DNA of 64,000 nucleotides from Siphonodentalium dalli. Lineage: Eukaryota > Mollusca > Scaphopoda > Gadilida > Siphonodentaliidae. The stretch lies in contig CP136068.1 in assembly GCA_032622095.1 (NCBI GenBank), forward strand, positions 62,642,025 to 62,706,024, read 5' to 3'. The notes beneath the pieces were generated by a model. The model was not told the DNA's origin, did not search any database, and worked only from the letters and a program-made list of their open reading frames with translations. Shown one piece after another: positions 39,756 to 50,440 of the stretch (the stretch's first letter is position 1; every line of letters begins with the position of its first letter). A program made the translations under genes and the position numbers.

Positions 39756-40126
39756 CAGGGAGGAACTCATATAAGATCGACAGGGAGAAACTCATATTAG
39801 AGTGGACATGGAGGAACTCATATTAGAGTGGACAGCGAGCAACTCATATAAGAGTGGACAGGGAGGAACTCATATAAGAGTGGACAGGGAGGAACTCATA
39901 TAAGAGTGGACAGGGAGGAACTCATACAAGAGTGGACAGGCTGGGACTCATACAATAGTGGACAGGCTGGGACTCATACAATAGTGGACTGGGAGGAACT
40001 CATACAAGAGTGGGCTGGGAGGAACTCATACAAGAGTGGAAAATGAGGAACTCATACAAGAGTGGAAAATAAGGAACTCATACTAGAGTGGACAGACTGG
40101 AACTCATATAATAGTGGACAGGCAGC
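39756..40126 (-). repeat. Inverted block of about 14 satellite monomers
   Basis: The + strand here reads the reverse complement of the array (CAGGGAGGAACTCATATAAG and so on) for about 371 bp. Read on the minus strand, the variant order is GTTCCAGTCTG, two CATTTTCC units, CCCAGCCC/CCCAGTCC, then two GAGTCCCAGCC units, the same order as forward segments at about 39355-39520 and 47000-47165. Six units have CTTGTATGAG or ATTGTATGAG, a form found only singly elsewhere (near 18825, 26507, 30361, 36138 and 60887). So the piece is not a simple flip of its neighbours. The right edge has a 7-bp stem, GGCAGCA at 40121 with TGCTGCC at 40135, around a TATGAGT loop. Confidence 0.95.
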
Positions 40127-41304
40127 ATATGAGTTGCTGCCTGCCACTATTATATGAGTTCATCCATGTCCACTCTTATATGAGTTCCTCCCTGTGCACT
40201 CTTATATGAGTTGGACCTGTATACTCTTATGAGTTCCTCCCTGTCCACTCTTATATGAGTTGCTGACTGTTCACTCTTATATGAGTTGCTGCATGTCCAC
40301 TCTTATATGAATTCATCGTTGTCCACTCTTATATGAGTTCCTCCCTATCCACTCTTATATGAGTTGCTGACTGTCCACTCTTATATGAATTCCTCCTTGT
40401 CCACTCTTATATGAGTTCCTCCTTGTCCACTCTTATATGAGTTCCTCCTTGTCCACTCTTATATGAGTCCCTCATTGTCCACTCTTATATGAGTTGCTGC
40501 CTGTCCACTATTATATGAGTTCCAGTCTGTCCACTCTTATATGAGTTCCTCATTTTCCACTCTTATATGAGTTCCTCCCAGTCCACTCTTATATGAGTTG
40601 TTGCCTGTCCACTATTATATGAGTCCCAGCCTGTCCACTCTTATATGAATTCCTGCATGTCCACTCTTATATGAGTTCTTCCCTGTCCACTGTTATATGA
40701 GTTCCTCCCTGTCCACTCTTATTTGAGATCCTCCCTGTCGACTCTTATATGAGTTCCAGCCTGTCCACTCTTATATGAGTTCCTCGCTGTCCACTCTTAT
40801 ATGAGTTCCTCCCTGTCCACTCTTATGAGTTCCTCCCTGTCCACTCTAATATGAGTTCCTCCCTGTCCACTCTTATATGAGTTCCTCCCTGTCTACTCTT
40901 ATATGAGTTCCTCCCTTTCCACTCTTATATGAGTTCCTCCCTGTCCACTCTTATTTGAGATCCTCCCTGTCCACTCTTATATGAGTTCCAGCCTGTCCAC
41001 TCTTATATGAGTTCCTGCCTGTCCACTCTTATATGAGTTCCTCCCTGTCCACTCTTATATGAGTTCCTACCTGTCCACTCTTATATGAGTTCCTCCCTGT
41101 CCACTCTTATATGAGTTCCTCCCTGTCCACTCTTATATGAGTTCCTCCCTGTCCACTCTTATATGAGTTCCTCCCTGTCCACTCTTATGAGTTCCTCCCT
41201 GTCCACTCTTATATGAGTTCCTCCCTGTCCATCCTATATGAGTTCCTCCATGTCCACTCTAATATGAGTTCCTGCATGTCCACTCTTATATGAGTTCCTC
41301 CCTG
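40127..41304 (+). repeat. Forward array between the two inversions
   Basis: Orientation is normal again from TATGAGTTGCTGCCTGCC. Domain-A markers follow: GTTGGACCTGTATAC (about 40210), GAATTCATCGTTG, three CTCCTTG units, GAGTCCCTCATTG, GTTGTTGCC, TTTGAGATCC (40723 and 40957) and the 25-bp TCCATCCTATATG unit. Confidence 0.85.
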
Positions 41305-41384
41305 TCATATAAGAGTGGACAGGGAGGAACTCATATAAGAGTGGACAGGGAGGAACTCATATAAGAGTGGACAGGGAGGAACTC
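41305..41384 (-). repeat. Small inverted block of three consensus monomers, hairpin-forming
   Basis: Three reverse-complement monomers, each identical to the consensus, lie between forward units. The left junction folds: the 26 bases at 41281-41306 are a perfect reverse complement of 41318-41343, with an 11-base loop at 41307-41317, and pairing continues imperfectly beyond. The right junction shares ACTC (41381-41384) between the two orientations, followed by a broken unit TTATTCTTATATGAG. These look like microhomology or fold-back joins. Confidence 0.95.
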
Positions 41385-42149
41385 TTATTCTTATATGAGT
41401 TCCTCCCTGTCCACTCTTATGAGTTCCTCCCTGTCCACTCTAATATGAGTTCCTCCCTGTCCATCTTATATGAGTTCCTCCATGTCCACTCTAATATGAG
41501 TTCCTGCATGTCCACTCTTATATGAGTTCCTCCCTGTCCACTCGTATATGAGTTCCTCCCTGTTCACTCTTATATGAGTTCCTGCCTGTCCACTCTTATA
41601 TGAGTTCCTCTCTGTCCACTCTTATATGAATTCATCCTTGTCCACTCTTATATGAGTTCCTCCCTGTCCACTCTTATATGAGTTCCTGCCTGTCCACTCT
41701 TATATGAATACCTCCTGTCCACTCTTATATGAGTTCATCCCTGTCCACTCTTATATGAGTTCCTCACAGTCCACTCTTATATGAGTTCCTCAATGTCCAC
41801 TCTTATATGAGTCCCTCATTGTCCACTCTTATATGAGTTGCTCCCTGTCCACTCTTTTATGTGTTGCTCCCTGTCCACTCTTATATGAGTTGCTGACTGT
41901 CCACTCTTATATGAGTTGTTGCATGTCCACTCTTATATGAATTCATCCTTGTCCACTCTTATATTAGTTCCTCCCTGTCCACTCTTATATGAGTTCCTCA
42001 CAGTTCACTCTTATATGAGTTCCTCATTGTCCACTCTTATATGAGTACCTCATTGTCCACTCTTATATGAGTTCCTCCCAGTCCACTCTTATATGAGTTG
42101 TTGCCTGTCCACTATTATATGAGTCCCAGCCTGTCCACTCTTATATGAA
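41385..42149 (+). repeat. Forward array after the second inversion
   Basis: Units resume with CTTATATGAG, TCCATCTTATATG, TCTAATATGAG and GAATTCATCCTTG, then CTCACAGTCC, CTCAATG and GAGTACCTCATTG. The order resembles 12150-12780 in domain A. Confidence 0.75.
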
Positions 42150-43544
42150 TTCCTGCATGTCCACTCTTATATGAGTTGTTCCCAGTCCACTCTTATATGA
42201 GTTCCTCCCTGTCCACTCTTATTTGAGATCCTCCCTGTCCACTCTTATATGAGTTCCAGCCTGTCCACTCTTATATGAGTTCCTCCCTGTCCACTCTTAT
42301 ATGAGTTCCTCCCAGTCCACTCTTATGAGTTCCTCCCTGTCCACTCTAATATGTGTTGCTGACTGTCCACTCTTATATGAGTTCCTGCCTGTCCACTCTT
42401 ATATGAGTTCCCCCCTGTCCACTAGTATATGAGTTGTTGCCTGCCACTAGTATATGAGTTCATCCATGTCCACTCTTATATGAGTTCTTCATTGTCCACT
42501 CTTATATGAGTCCCTCATTGTCCACTCTTATATGAGTTGCTGCCTGTCCACTATTATATGAGTTCCAGTCTGTCCACTCTTATATGAGTTCCTCATTTTC
42601 CACTCTTATATGAGTTCCTCCCAGTCCACTCTTATATGAGTTGTTGCCTGTCCACTATTATATGAGTCCCAGCCTGTCCAATCTTATATGAATTCATGCA
42701 TGTCCACTCTTATATGAGTTCTTCCCTGTCCACTGTTATATGAGTTCCCCCCTGTCCACTCTTATTTGAGAACCTCCCTGTCCACTCTTATATGAGTTCC
42801 AGCCTGTCCACTCTTATATGAGTTCCTCCCTGTCCACTCTTATATGAGTTCCTCCCTGTCCACTCTTATGAGTTCCTCCATGTCCACTCTAATATGAGTT
42901 CCTCCCTGACCACTCTTATATGAGTTCCTCCCTGTCCACTCTTATATGAGTTCCTCCCTTTCCACTCTTATATGAGTTCCTCCCTGTCCACTCTTATTTG
43001 AGATCCTCCCTGTCCACTCTTATATGAGTTCCAGCCTGTCCACTCTTATATGAGTTCCTGCCTGTCCACTCTTATATGAGTTCCTCCCTGTCCACTCTTA
43101 TATGAGTTCCTACCTGTCCACTCTTATATGAGTTCCTCCCTGTCCACTCTTATATGAGTTCCTCCCTGTCCACTCTTATATGAGTTCCTCCCTGTCCACT
43201 CTTATATGAGTTCCTCCCTGTCCACTCTTATGAGTTCCTCCCTGTCCACTCTAATATGAGTTCCTCCCTGTCCATCTTATATGAGTTCCTCCATGTCCAC
43301 TCTAGTATGAGTTCCTGCATGTCCACTCTTATATGAGTTCCTCCCTGTCCACTCGTATATGAGTTCCTCCCTGTTCACTCTTATATGAGTTCCTGCCTGT
43401 CCACTCTTATATGAGTTCCTCTCTGTCCAATCTTATGAGTTCCTCCCTGTCCACACTTATATGAGTTCCTGCCTGTCCACTCTTATATGAGTTCCTTCCT
43501 GTCCACTCTTATATGATTTGCTCCCTGTCCACTCTTATATGAGT

Positions 43545-43740
43545 TGCTCCCTGTCCAATCTTTTATGAGTTGCTCCCTGTCCACTCTTTTATGAGTTGCT
43601 CCCTGTCCAATCTTTTATGAGTTGCTCCCTGTCCACTCTTTTATGAGTCGCTCCCTGTCCACTCTTCTATGAGTCGCTCCCTGTCCACTCTTTTATGAGT
43701 TGCTCCCTGTCCACTCTTTTATGAGTTGCTCCCTGTCCAC
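43545..43740 (+). repeat. TTTTATGAG unit block with GAGTCGCTCCC
   Basis: Seven units. Two have GAGTCGCTCCC, one of them next to CTTCTATGAG, and CCACGCTAATATG follows. Later blocks keep only one GAGTCGC unit. Confidence 0.8.
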
Positions 43741-44007
43741 TCTAATATGAGTTGCTCCCTGTCCACGCTAATATGAGTTGCTCCCTGTCCACTCTTATAT
43801 GTGTTCCTGCCTGTCCACTCTTATACGAGTTCCTCCCAGTCCACTCTTATATGAGTTCCTCCCAGTCCACTCTTATATGAGTTCCTCCCTATCCACTCTT
43901 ATATGAGTTTCTCCATGTCCACTCTTATATGAGTTCCTCCCTGTCCACTCTTATATGAGTTCCTGCCTGTCCACTCTTATATGAGTTCCTCCCTGTCCAC
44001 TCTTATA

Positions 44008-44115
44008 TGAGTTGCTGACTGTCCACTCTTATATGAGTTCCTCCCTGTCCACTCTTATATGAGTTCCTCCCTGTCCACTCGTATATGAGTTGCTGCCTGC
44101 TCGTATATGAGTTCA
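44008..44115 (+). repeat. Single 22-bp-unit cassette
   Basis: There is one GCTGCCTGCTCG unit at 44092 followed by two GTTCATCCATG units, where other places have three cassettes in a row. Confidence 0.8.
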
Positions 44116-44260
44116 TCCATGTCCACTCTTATATGAGTTCATCCATGTCCACTCTTATATGAGTTCCTGCCTGTCCACTCTTATGTGAGTTCCTCCCTGT
44201 CCACTCTTATATGAGTTCCTCCCTGTCCACTCTTATGTGAGTTCCTCCCTGTCCACTCTT

Positions 44261-46130
44261 ATATGAATTCCTGCATGTCCACTCTTATATGAGTTCTTCC
44301 CAGTCCACTCTTATATGAGTTCCTCCCTGTCCACTCTTATTTGAGATCCTCCCTGTCCACTCTTATATGAGTTCCAGCCTGTCCACTCTTATATGAGTTC
44401 CTCCCTGTCCACTCTTATATGAGTTCCTCCCAGTCCACTCTTATGAGTTCCTCCCTGTCCACTCTAATATGTGTTGCTGACTGTCCACTCTTATATGAGT
44501 TCCTGCCTGTCCACTCTTATATGAGTTCCCCCATGTCCACTAGTATATGAGTTGTTGCCTGCCACTAGTATATGAGTTCATCCATGTCCACTCTTATATG
44601 AGTTCTTCATTGTCCACTCTTATATGAGTCCCTCATTGTCCACTCTTATATGAGTTGCTGCCTGTCCACTATTATATGAGTTCCAGTCTGGCCACTCTTA
44701 TATGAGTTCCTCATTTTCCACTCTTATATGAGTTCCTCCCAGTCCACTCTTATATGAGTTGTTGCCTGTCCACTATTATATGAGTCCCAGCCTGTCCAAT
44801 CTTATATGAATTCATGCATGTCCACTCTTATATGAGTTCTTCCCTGTCCACTGTTATATGAGTTCCCCCCTGTCCACTCTTATTTGAGATCCTCCCTGTC
44901 CACTCTTATATGAGTTCCAGCCTGTCCACTCTTATATGAGTTCCTCCCTGTCCACTCTTATATGAGTTCCTCCCTGTCCACTCTTATGAGTTCCTCCATG
45001 TCCACTCTAATATGAGTTCCTCCCTGACCACTCTTATATGAGTTCCTCCCTGTCCACTCTTATATGAGTTCCTCCCTTTCCACTCTTATATGAGTTCTTC
45101 CCTGTCCACTCTTATTTGAGATCCTCCCTGTCCACTCTTATATGAGTTCCAGCCTGTCCACTCTTATATGAGCTCCTGCCTGTCCACTCTTATATGAGTT
45201 CCTCCCTGTCCACTCTTATATGAGTTCCTCCCTGTCCACTCTTATATGAGTTCCTCCCTGTCCACTCTTATATGAGTTCCTTCCTGTCCACTCTTATGAG
45301 TTCCTCCCTGTCCACTATAATATGAGTTCCTCCCTGTCCATCTTATATGAGTTCCTCCATGTCCACTCTAGTATGAGTTCCTGCATGTCCACTCTTATAT
45401 GAGTTCCTCCCTGTCCACTCGTATATGAGTTCCTCCCTGTTCACTCTTATATGAGTTCCTGCCTGTTCACTCTTATATGAGTTCCTCTCTGTCCAATCTT
45501 ATGAGTTCCTCCCTGTCCACACTTATATGAGTTCCTGCCTGTCCACTCTTATATGAGTACCTTCCTGTCCACTCTTATATGATTTGCTCCCTGTCCACTC
45601 TTATATGAGTTGCTCCCTGTCCAATCTTTTATGAGTTGCTCCCTGTCCACTCTTTTATGAGTTGCTCCCTGTCCAATCTTTTATGAGTTGCTCCCTGTCC
45701 ACTCTTTTATGAGTTGCTCCCTGTCCACTCTTTTATGAGTCGCTCCCTGTCCACTCTTTTATGAGTTGCTCCCTGTCCACTCTTTTATGAGTTGCTCCCT
45801 GTCCACTCTAATATGAGTTGCTCCCTGTCCACTCTAATATGAGTTGCTCCCTGTCCACTCTTATATGTGTTCCTGCCTGTCCACTCTTATACGAGTTCCT
45901 CCCAGTCCACTCTTATATGAGTTCCTCCCAGTCCACTCTTATATGAGTTCCTCCCTGTCCACTCTTATATGAATTTCTCCATGTCCACTCTTATATGAGT
46001 GCCTCCCTGTCCACTCTTATATGAGTTCCTGCCTGTCCACTCTTATATGAGTTCCTCCCTGTCCACTCTTATATGAGTTGCTGACTGTCCACCCTTATAT
46101 GAGTTCCTCCCTGTCCACTCTTATATGAGT
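44261..46130 (+). repeat. 2.1-kb tandem duplication, copy 2
   Basis: Offset from copy 1 is 2118 bp at 44469 and 2066 bp near the GCCTGCTCG unit, a net loss of 52 bp or exactly two monomers (a GTTCCTACC unit near 43110 and a neighbour are missing here). The join follows GAATTCCTGCATG with GTTCTTCCCAGTCC. Confidence 0.8.
45615..45790 (+). repeat. TTTTATGAG unit block
   Basis: Seven units with a single GAGTCGCTCCC. It is preceded by GAGTACCTTCC, where copy 1 has GAGTTCCTTCC. Confidence 0.8.
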
Positions 46131-46530
46131 TCCTCCCTGTCCACTCGTATATGAGTTGCTGCCTGCTCGTATATGAGTTCCTGCCTGTCCACTCTTATAT
46201 GAGTTCATCCATGTCCACTCTTATATGAGTTCCTGCCTGTCCACTCTTATATGAGTTCCTCCCTGTCCACTCTTATATGAGTTCCTCCCTGTCCACTCGT
46301 ATATGAGTTGCTGCCTGCTCGTATATGAGTTCATCCATGTCCACTCTTATATGAGTTCCTCCCTGTCCACTCTTAAATGAGTTCCTGCCTGTCCACTCTT
46401 ATATGAGTTCCTCCCTGTCCACTCTTATATGAGTTGCTGACTGTCCACTCTTACATGAGTTCCTCCCTGTCCACTCTTATATGAGTTCCTCCCTGTCCAC
46501 TCGTATATGAGTTACTGCCTGCTCGTATAT
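46060..46530 (+). repeat. Triplicated 22-bp-unit cassette
   Basis: Short units lie at 46158, 46310 and about 46514. The third has GTTACTGCC in place of GTTGCTGCC, and an added GTTCCTGCC unit follows the first. Spacing is therefore unlike the 230/204 pattern at 14.7 kb. Confidence 0.8.
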
Positions 46531-49500
46531 GAGTTCATCCATGTCCACTCTTATATGAGTTCATCCATGTCCACTCTTATATGAGTTCCTCCCTGTCCAC
46601 TCTTATATGAGTTGGACCTGTATACTCTTATACGAGTTCCTCCCTGTCCACTCTTATATGAGTTGCTGACTGTCCACTCTTATATGAGTTGCTGCATGTC
46701 CACTCTTATATGAATTCATCCTTGTCCACTCTTATATGAGTTCCTCCCTGTCCACTCTTATATGAGTTCCTGCCTGTCCACTCTTATATGAATTCCTCCT
46801 GTCCACTCTTATATGAGTTCATCCCTGTCCACTCTTATATGAGTTCCTCACAGTCCACTCTTATATGAGTTCCTCATTGTCCACTCTTATATGAGTCCCT
46901 CATTGTCCACTCTTATATGAGTTGCTGCCTGTCCACTCGTATATGAGTTCCCCCCTGTCCACTCTTGTGAGTTCCTCATTGTCCACTCGTATATGAGTTG
47001 CTGCCTGTCCACTATTATATGAGTTCCAGTCTGTCCACTTTTATATGAGTTCCTCATTTTCCACTCTTATATGAGTTCCTCATTTTCCACTCTGATATGA
47101 GTTCCTCCCAGTCCACTCTTATATGAGTTGTTGCCTGTCCACTATTATATGAGTCCCAGCCTGTCCACTCTTGTGTGAATTCCTGCATGTCCACTCTTAT
47201 ATGAGTTCTTCCCTGTCCACTGTTATATGAGTTCCTCCCTGTCCACTCTTATATGATTTCCTCCCTGTCCACTCTTATATGACTTCCTGCCTGTCCACTC
47301 TTTTATGAGTTGCTGCCTGTCCACTCTTATATAAGTTCCTCCCTGTCCACTCTTATATTAGTTCCTCCCTGCCCACTCTTATATTAGTTCCTCCCTGTCC
47401 ATTCATATATTAGTTTCTCCCTGTCCTCTCTTATATGAGATCCCCCCTGTCCACTCTTATATGAGTTGGACCTGTATACTCTTATATGAGTTCCTCCCTG
47501 TCCACTCTTATGAGTTGCTGACTGTCAACTCTTATATGAGTTCCTCCTTGTCCACTCTTATATGAGTTGCTGCCTGCCACTATTATATGAGTTCATCCAT
47601 GTCCACTCTTATATGAGTTTCTGTCTGTACACTCTTATATGAGTACCTCCCTGTCCACTCTTATGAGTTCCTCCCTGTCCACTCTAATATGAGTTGCTGA
47701 CTGTCCACTCTTATATGAGTTCCTGCCTGTCCACTCTTATATGAGTTCCCCCCTGTCCACTAGTATATGAGTTGTTGCCTGCCACTAGTATATGAGTTCA
47801 TCCATGTCCACTCTTATATGAGTTCTTCATTGTCCACTCTTATATGAGTCCCTCATTGTCCACTCTTATATGAGTTGCTGCCTGTCCACTATTATATGAG
47901 TTCCAGTCTGTCCACTCTTATATGAGTTCCTCATTTTCCACTCTTATATGAGTTCCTCCCAGTCCACTCTTATATGAGTTGTTGCCTGTCCACTATTATA
48001 TGAGTCCCCGCCTGTCCAATCTTATATGAATTCCTGCATGTCCACTCTTATATGAGTTCTTCCCTGTCCACTGTTATATGAGTTCCTCCCTGTCCACTCT
48101 TATTTGAGATCCTCCCTGTCCACTCTTATATGAGTTCCAGCCTGTCCACTCTTATATGAGTTCCTCCCTGTCCACTCTTATATGAGTTCCTCCCTGTCCA
48201 CTCTTATGAGTTCCTCCCTGTCCACTCTAATATGAGTTCCTCCCTGACCACTCTTATATGAGTTCCTCCCTGTCCACTCTTATATGAGTTCCTCCCTTTC
48301 CACTCTTATATGCGTTCCTCCCTGTCCACTCTTATTTGAGATCCTCCCTGTCCACTCTTATATGAGTTCCAGCCTGTCCACTCTTATATGAGTTCCTGCC
48401 TGTCCACTCTTATATGAGTTCCTCCCTGTCCACTCTTATATGAGTTCCTACCTGTCCACTCTTATATGAGTTCCTCCCTGTCCACTCTTATATGAGTTCC
48501 TCCCTGTCCACTCTTATATGAGTTCCTCCCTGTCCACTCTTATATGAGTTCCTCCCTGTCCACTCTTATGAGTTCCTCCCTGTCCACTCTAATATGAGTT
48601 CCTCCCTGTCCATCTTATATGAGTTCCTCCATGTCCACTCTAGTATGAGTTCCTGCATGTCCACTCTTATATGAGTTCCTCCCTGTCCACTCGTATATGA
48701 GTTCCTCCCTGTTCACTCTTAATGAGTTCCTGCCTGTCCACTCTTATATGAGTTCCTCTCTGTCCAATCTTATGAGTTCCTCCCTGTCCACACTTATATG
48801 AGTTCCTGCCTGTCCACTCTTATATGAGTTCCTTCCTGTCCACTCGTATATGATTTGCTCCCTGTCCACTCTAATATGAGTTGCTCCCTGTCCAATCTTT
48901 TATGAGTTGCTCCCTGTCCACTCTTTTATGAGTTGCTCCCTGTCCACTCTTTTATGAGTTGCTCCCTGTCCACTCTTTTATGAGTTGCTCCCTGTCCACT
49001 CTTTTATGAGTCGCTCCCTGTCCACTCTTTTATGAGTTGCTCCCTGTCCACTCTTTATGAGTTGCTCCCTGTCCACTCTAATATGAGTTGCTCCCTGTCC
49101 ACTCTAATATGAGTTGCTCCCTGTCCACTCTTATATGTGTTCCTGCCTGTCCACTCTTATACAAGTTCCTCCCAGTCCACTCTTATATGAGTTCCTCCCA
49201 GTCCACTCTTATATGAGTTCCTCCCTGTCCACTCGTATATGAGTTCCCCCCTGTCCACTCTTGTGAGTTCATCATTGTCCACTCGTATATGAGTTGCTGC
49301 CTGTCCACTATTATATGAGTTCCAGTCTGTCCACTTTTATATGAGTTCCTCATTTTCCACTCTTATATGAGTTCCTCATTTTCCACTCTGATATGAGTTC
49401 CTCCCAGTCCACTCTTATATGAGTTGTTGCCTGTCCACTATTATATGAGTCCCAGCCTGTCCACTCTTGTGTGAATTCCTGCATGTCCACTCTTATATGA

Positions 49501-50045
49501 GTTCTTCCCTGTCCACTGTTATATGAGTTCCTCCCTGTCCACTCTTATATGAGTTCCTCCCTGTCCACTCTTATATGACTTCCTGCCTGTCCACTCTTTT
49601 ATGAGTTGCTGCCTGTCCACTCTTATATAAGTTCCTCCCTGTCCACTCTTATATTAGTTCCTCCCTGCCCACTCTTATATTAGTTCCTCCCTGTCCACTC
49701 ATATATTAGTTTCTCCCTGTCCTCTCTTATATGAGATCCCCCCTGTCCACTCTTATATGAGTTGGACCTGTATACTCTTATAAGAGTTCCTCCCTGTCCA
49801 CTCTAATGAGTTGCTGACTTCAACTCTTATATGAGTTCCTCCTTGTCCACTCTTATATGAGTTGCTGCCTGCCACTATTATATGAGTTCATCCATGTCCA
49901 CTCTTATATGAGTTTCTGTCTGTACACTCTTATATGAGTACCTCCCTGTCCACTCTTTTATGAGTTGCTCCTGTCCACTCTAATATGAGTTGCTCCCTGT
50001 CCACTCTAATATGAGTTGCTCCCTGTCCACTCTTATATGAGTCCT
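46131..50045 (+). repeat. 3.9-kb higher-order repeat, copy 1
   Basis: The copy runs from the GCCTGCTCG cassette through GTTGGACCTGTATAC (46613 and 47467), TTTGAGATCC (48102 and 48334), a TTTTATGAG block and GAGTTCCCCCCTG (49241). Offset to the next copy is 3910-3911 bp up to about 47250, and 3831-3832 bp after it. Confidence 0.85.
48885..49070 (+). repeat. TTTTATGAG unit block with 25-bp CTCTTTATGAG unit
   Basis: About seven units with one GAGTCGCTCCC and one shortened unit reading CTCTTTATGAG. The shortened unit is shared only with 52716-52900. Confidence 0.8.
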
Positions 50046-50440
50046 CCCTGTCCACTCGTATATGAGTTGCTGCCTGCTCGTATATGAGTTCCTGCCTGTC
50101 CACTCTTATATGAGTTCATCCATGTCCACTCTTATATGAGTTCCTGCCTGTCCACTCTTATATGAGTTCCTCCCTGTCCACTCTTATATGAGTTCCTCCC
50201 TGTCCACTCGTATATGAGTTGCTGCCTGCTCGTATATGAGTTCATCCATGTCCACTCTTATATGAGTTCCTCCCTGTCCACTCTTAAATGAGTTCCTGCC
50301 TGTCCACTCTATATGAGTTCCTCCCTGTCCACTCTTATATGAGTTGCTGACTGTCCACTCTTACATGAGTTCCTCCCTGTCCACTCTTATATGAGTTCCT
50401 CCCTGTCCACTCGTATATGAGTTGCTGCCTGCTCGTATAT
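50045..50440 (+). repeat. Triplicated 22-bp-unit cassette
   Basis: Short units lie at 50069, 50221 and 50424, with a 25-bp CCACTCTATATGAG unit between the second and third. The first is preceded by GAGTCCTCCC, one T short, at the copy junction. Confidence 0.8.

Larger units (their letters stand above)
42150..44260 (+). repeat. 2.1-kb tandem duplication, copy 1
   Basis: The marker ATGTGTTGCTGACTG at 42351 and the short GCCTGCTCG unit at 44092 bracket the copy. Both recur downstream, at 44469 and 46158. Other shared marks are GAATTCATGCATG, GTTCCCCCCTG, TCTAGTATGAG and GCGCT-free TTTTATGAG blocks with GAGTCGCTCCC. Confidence 0.8.
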
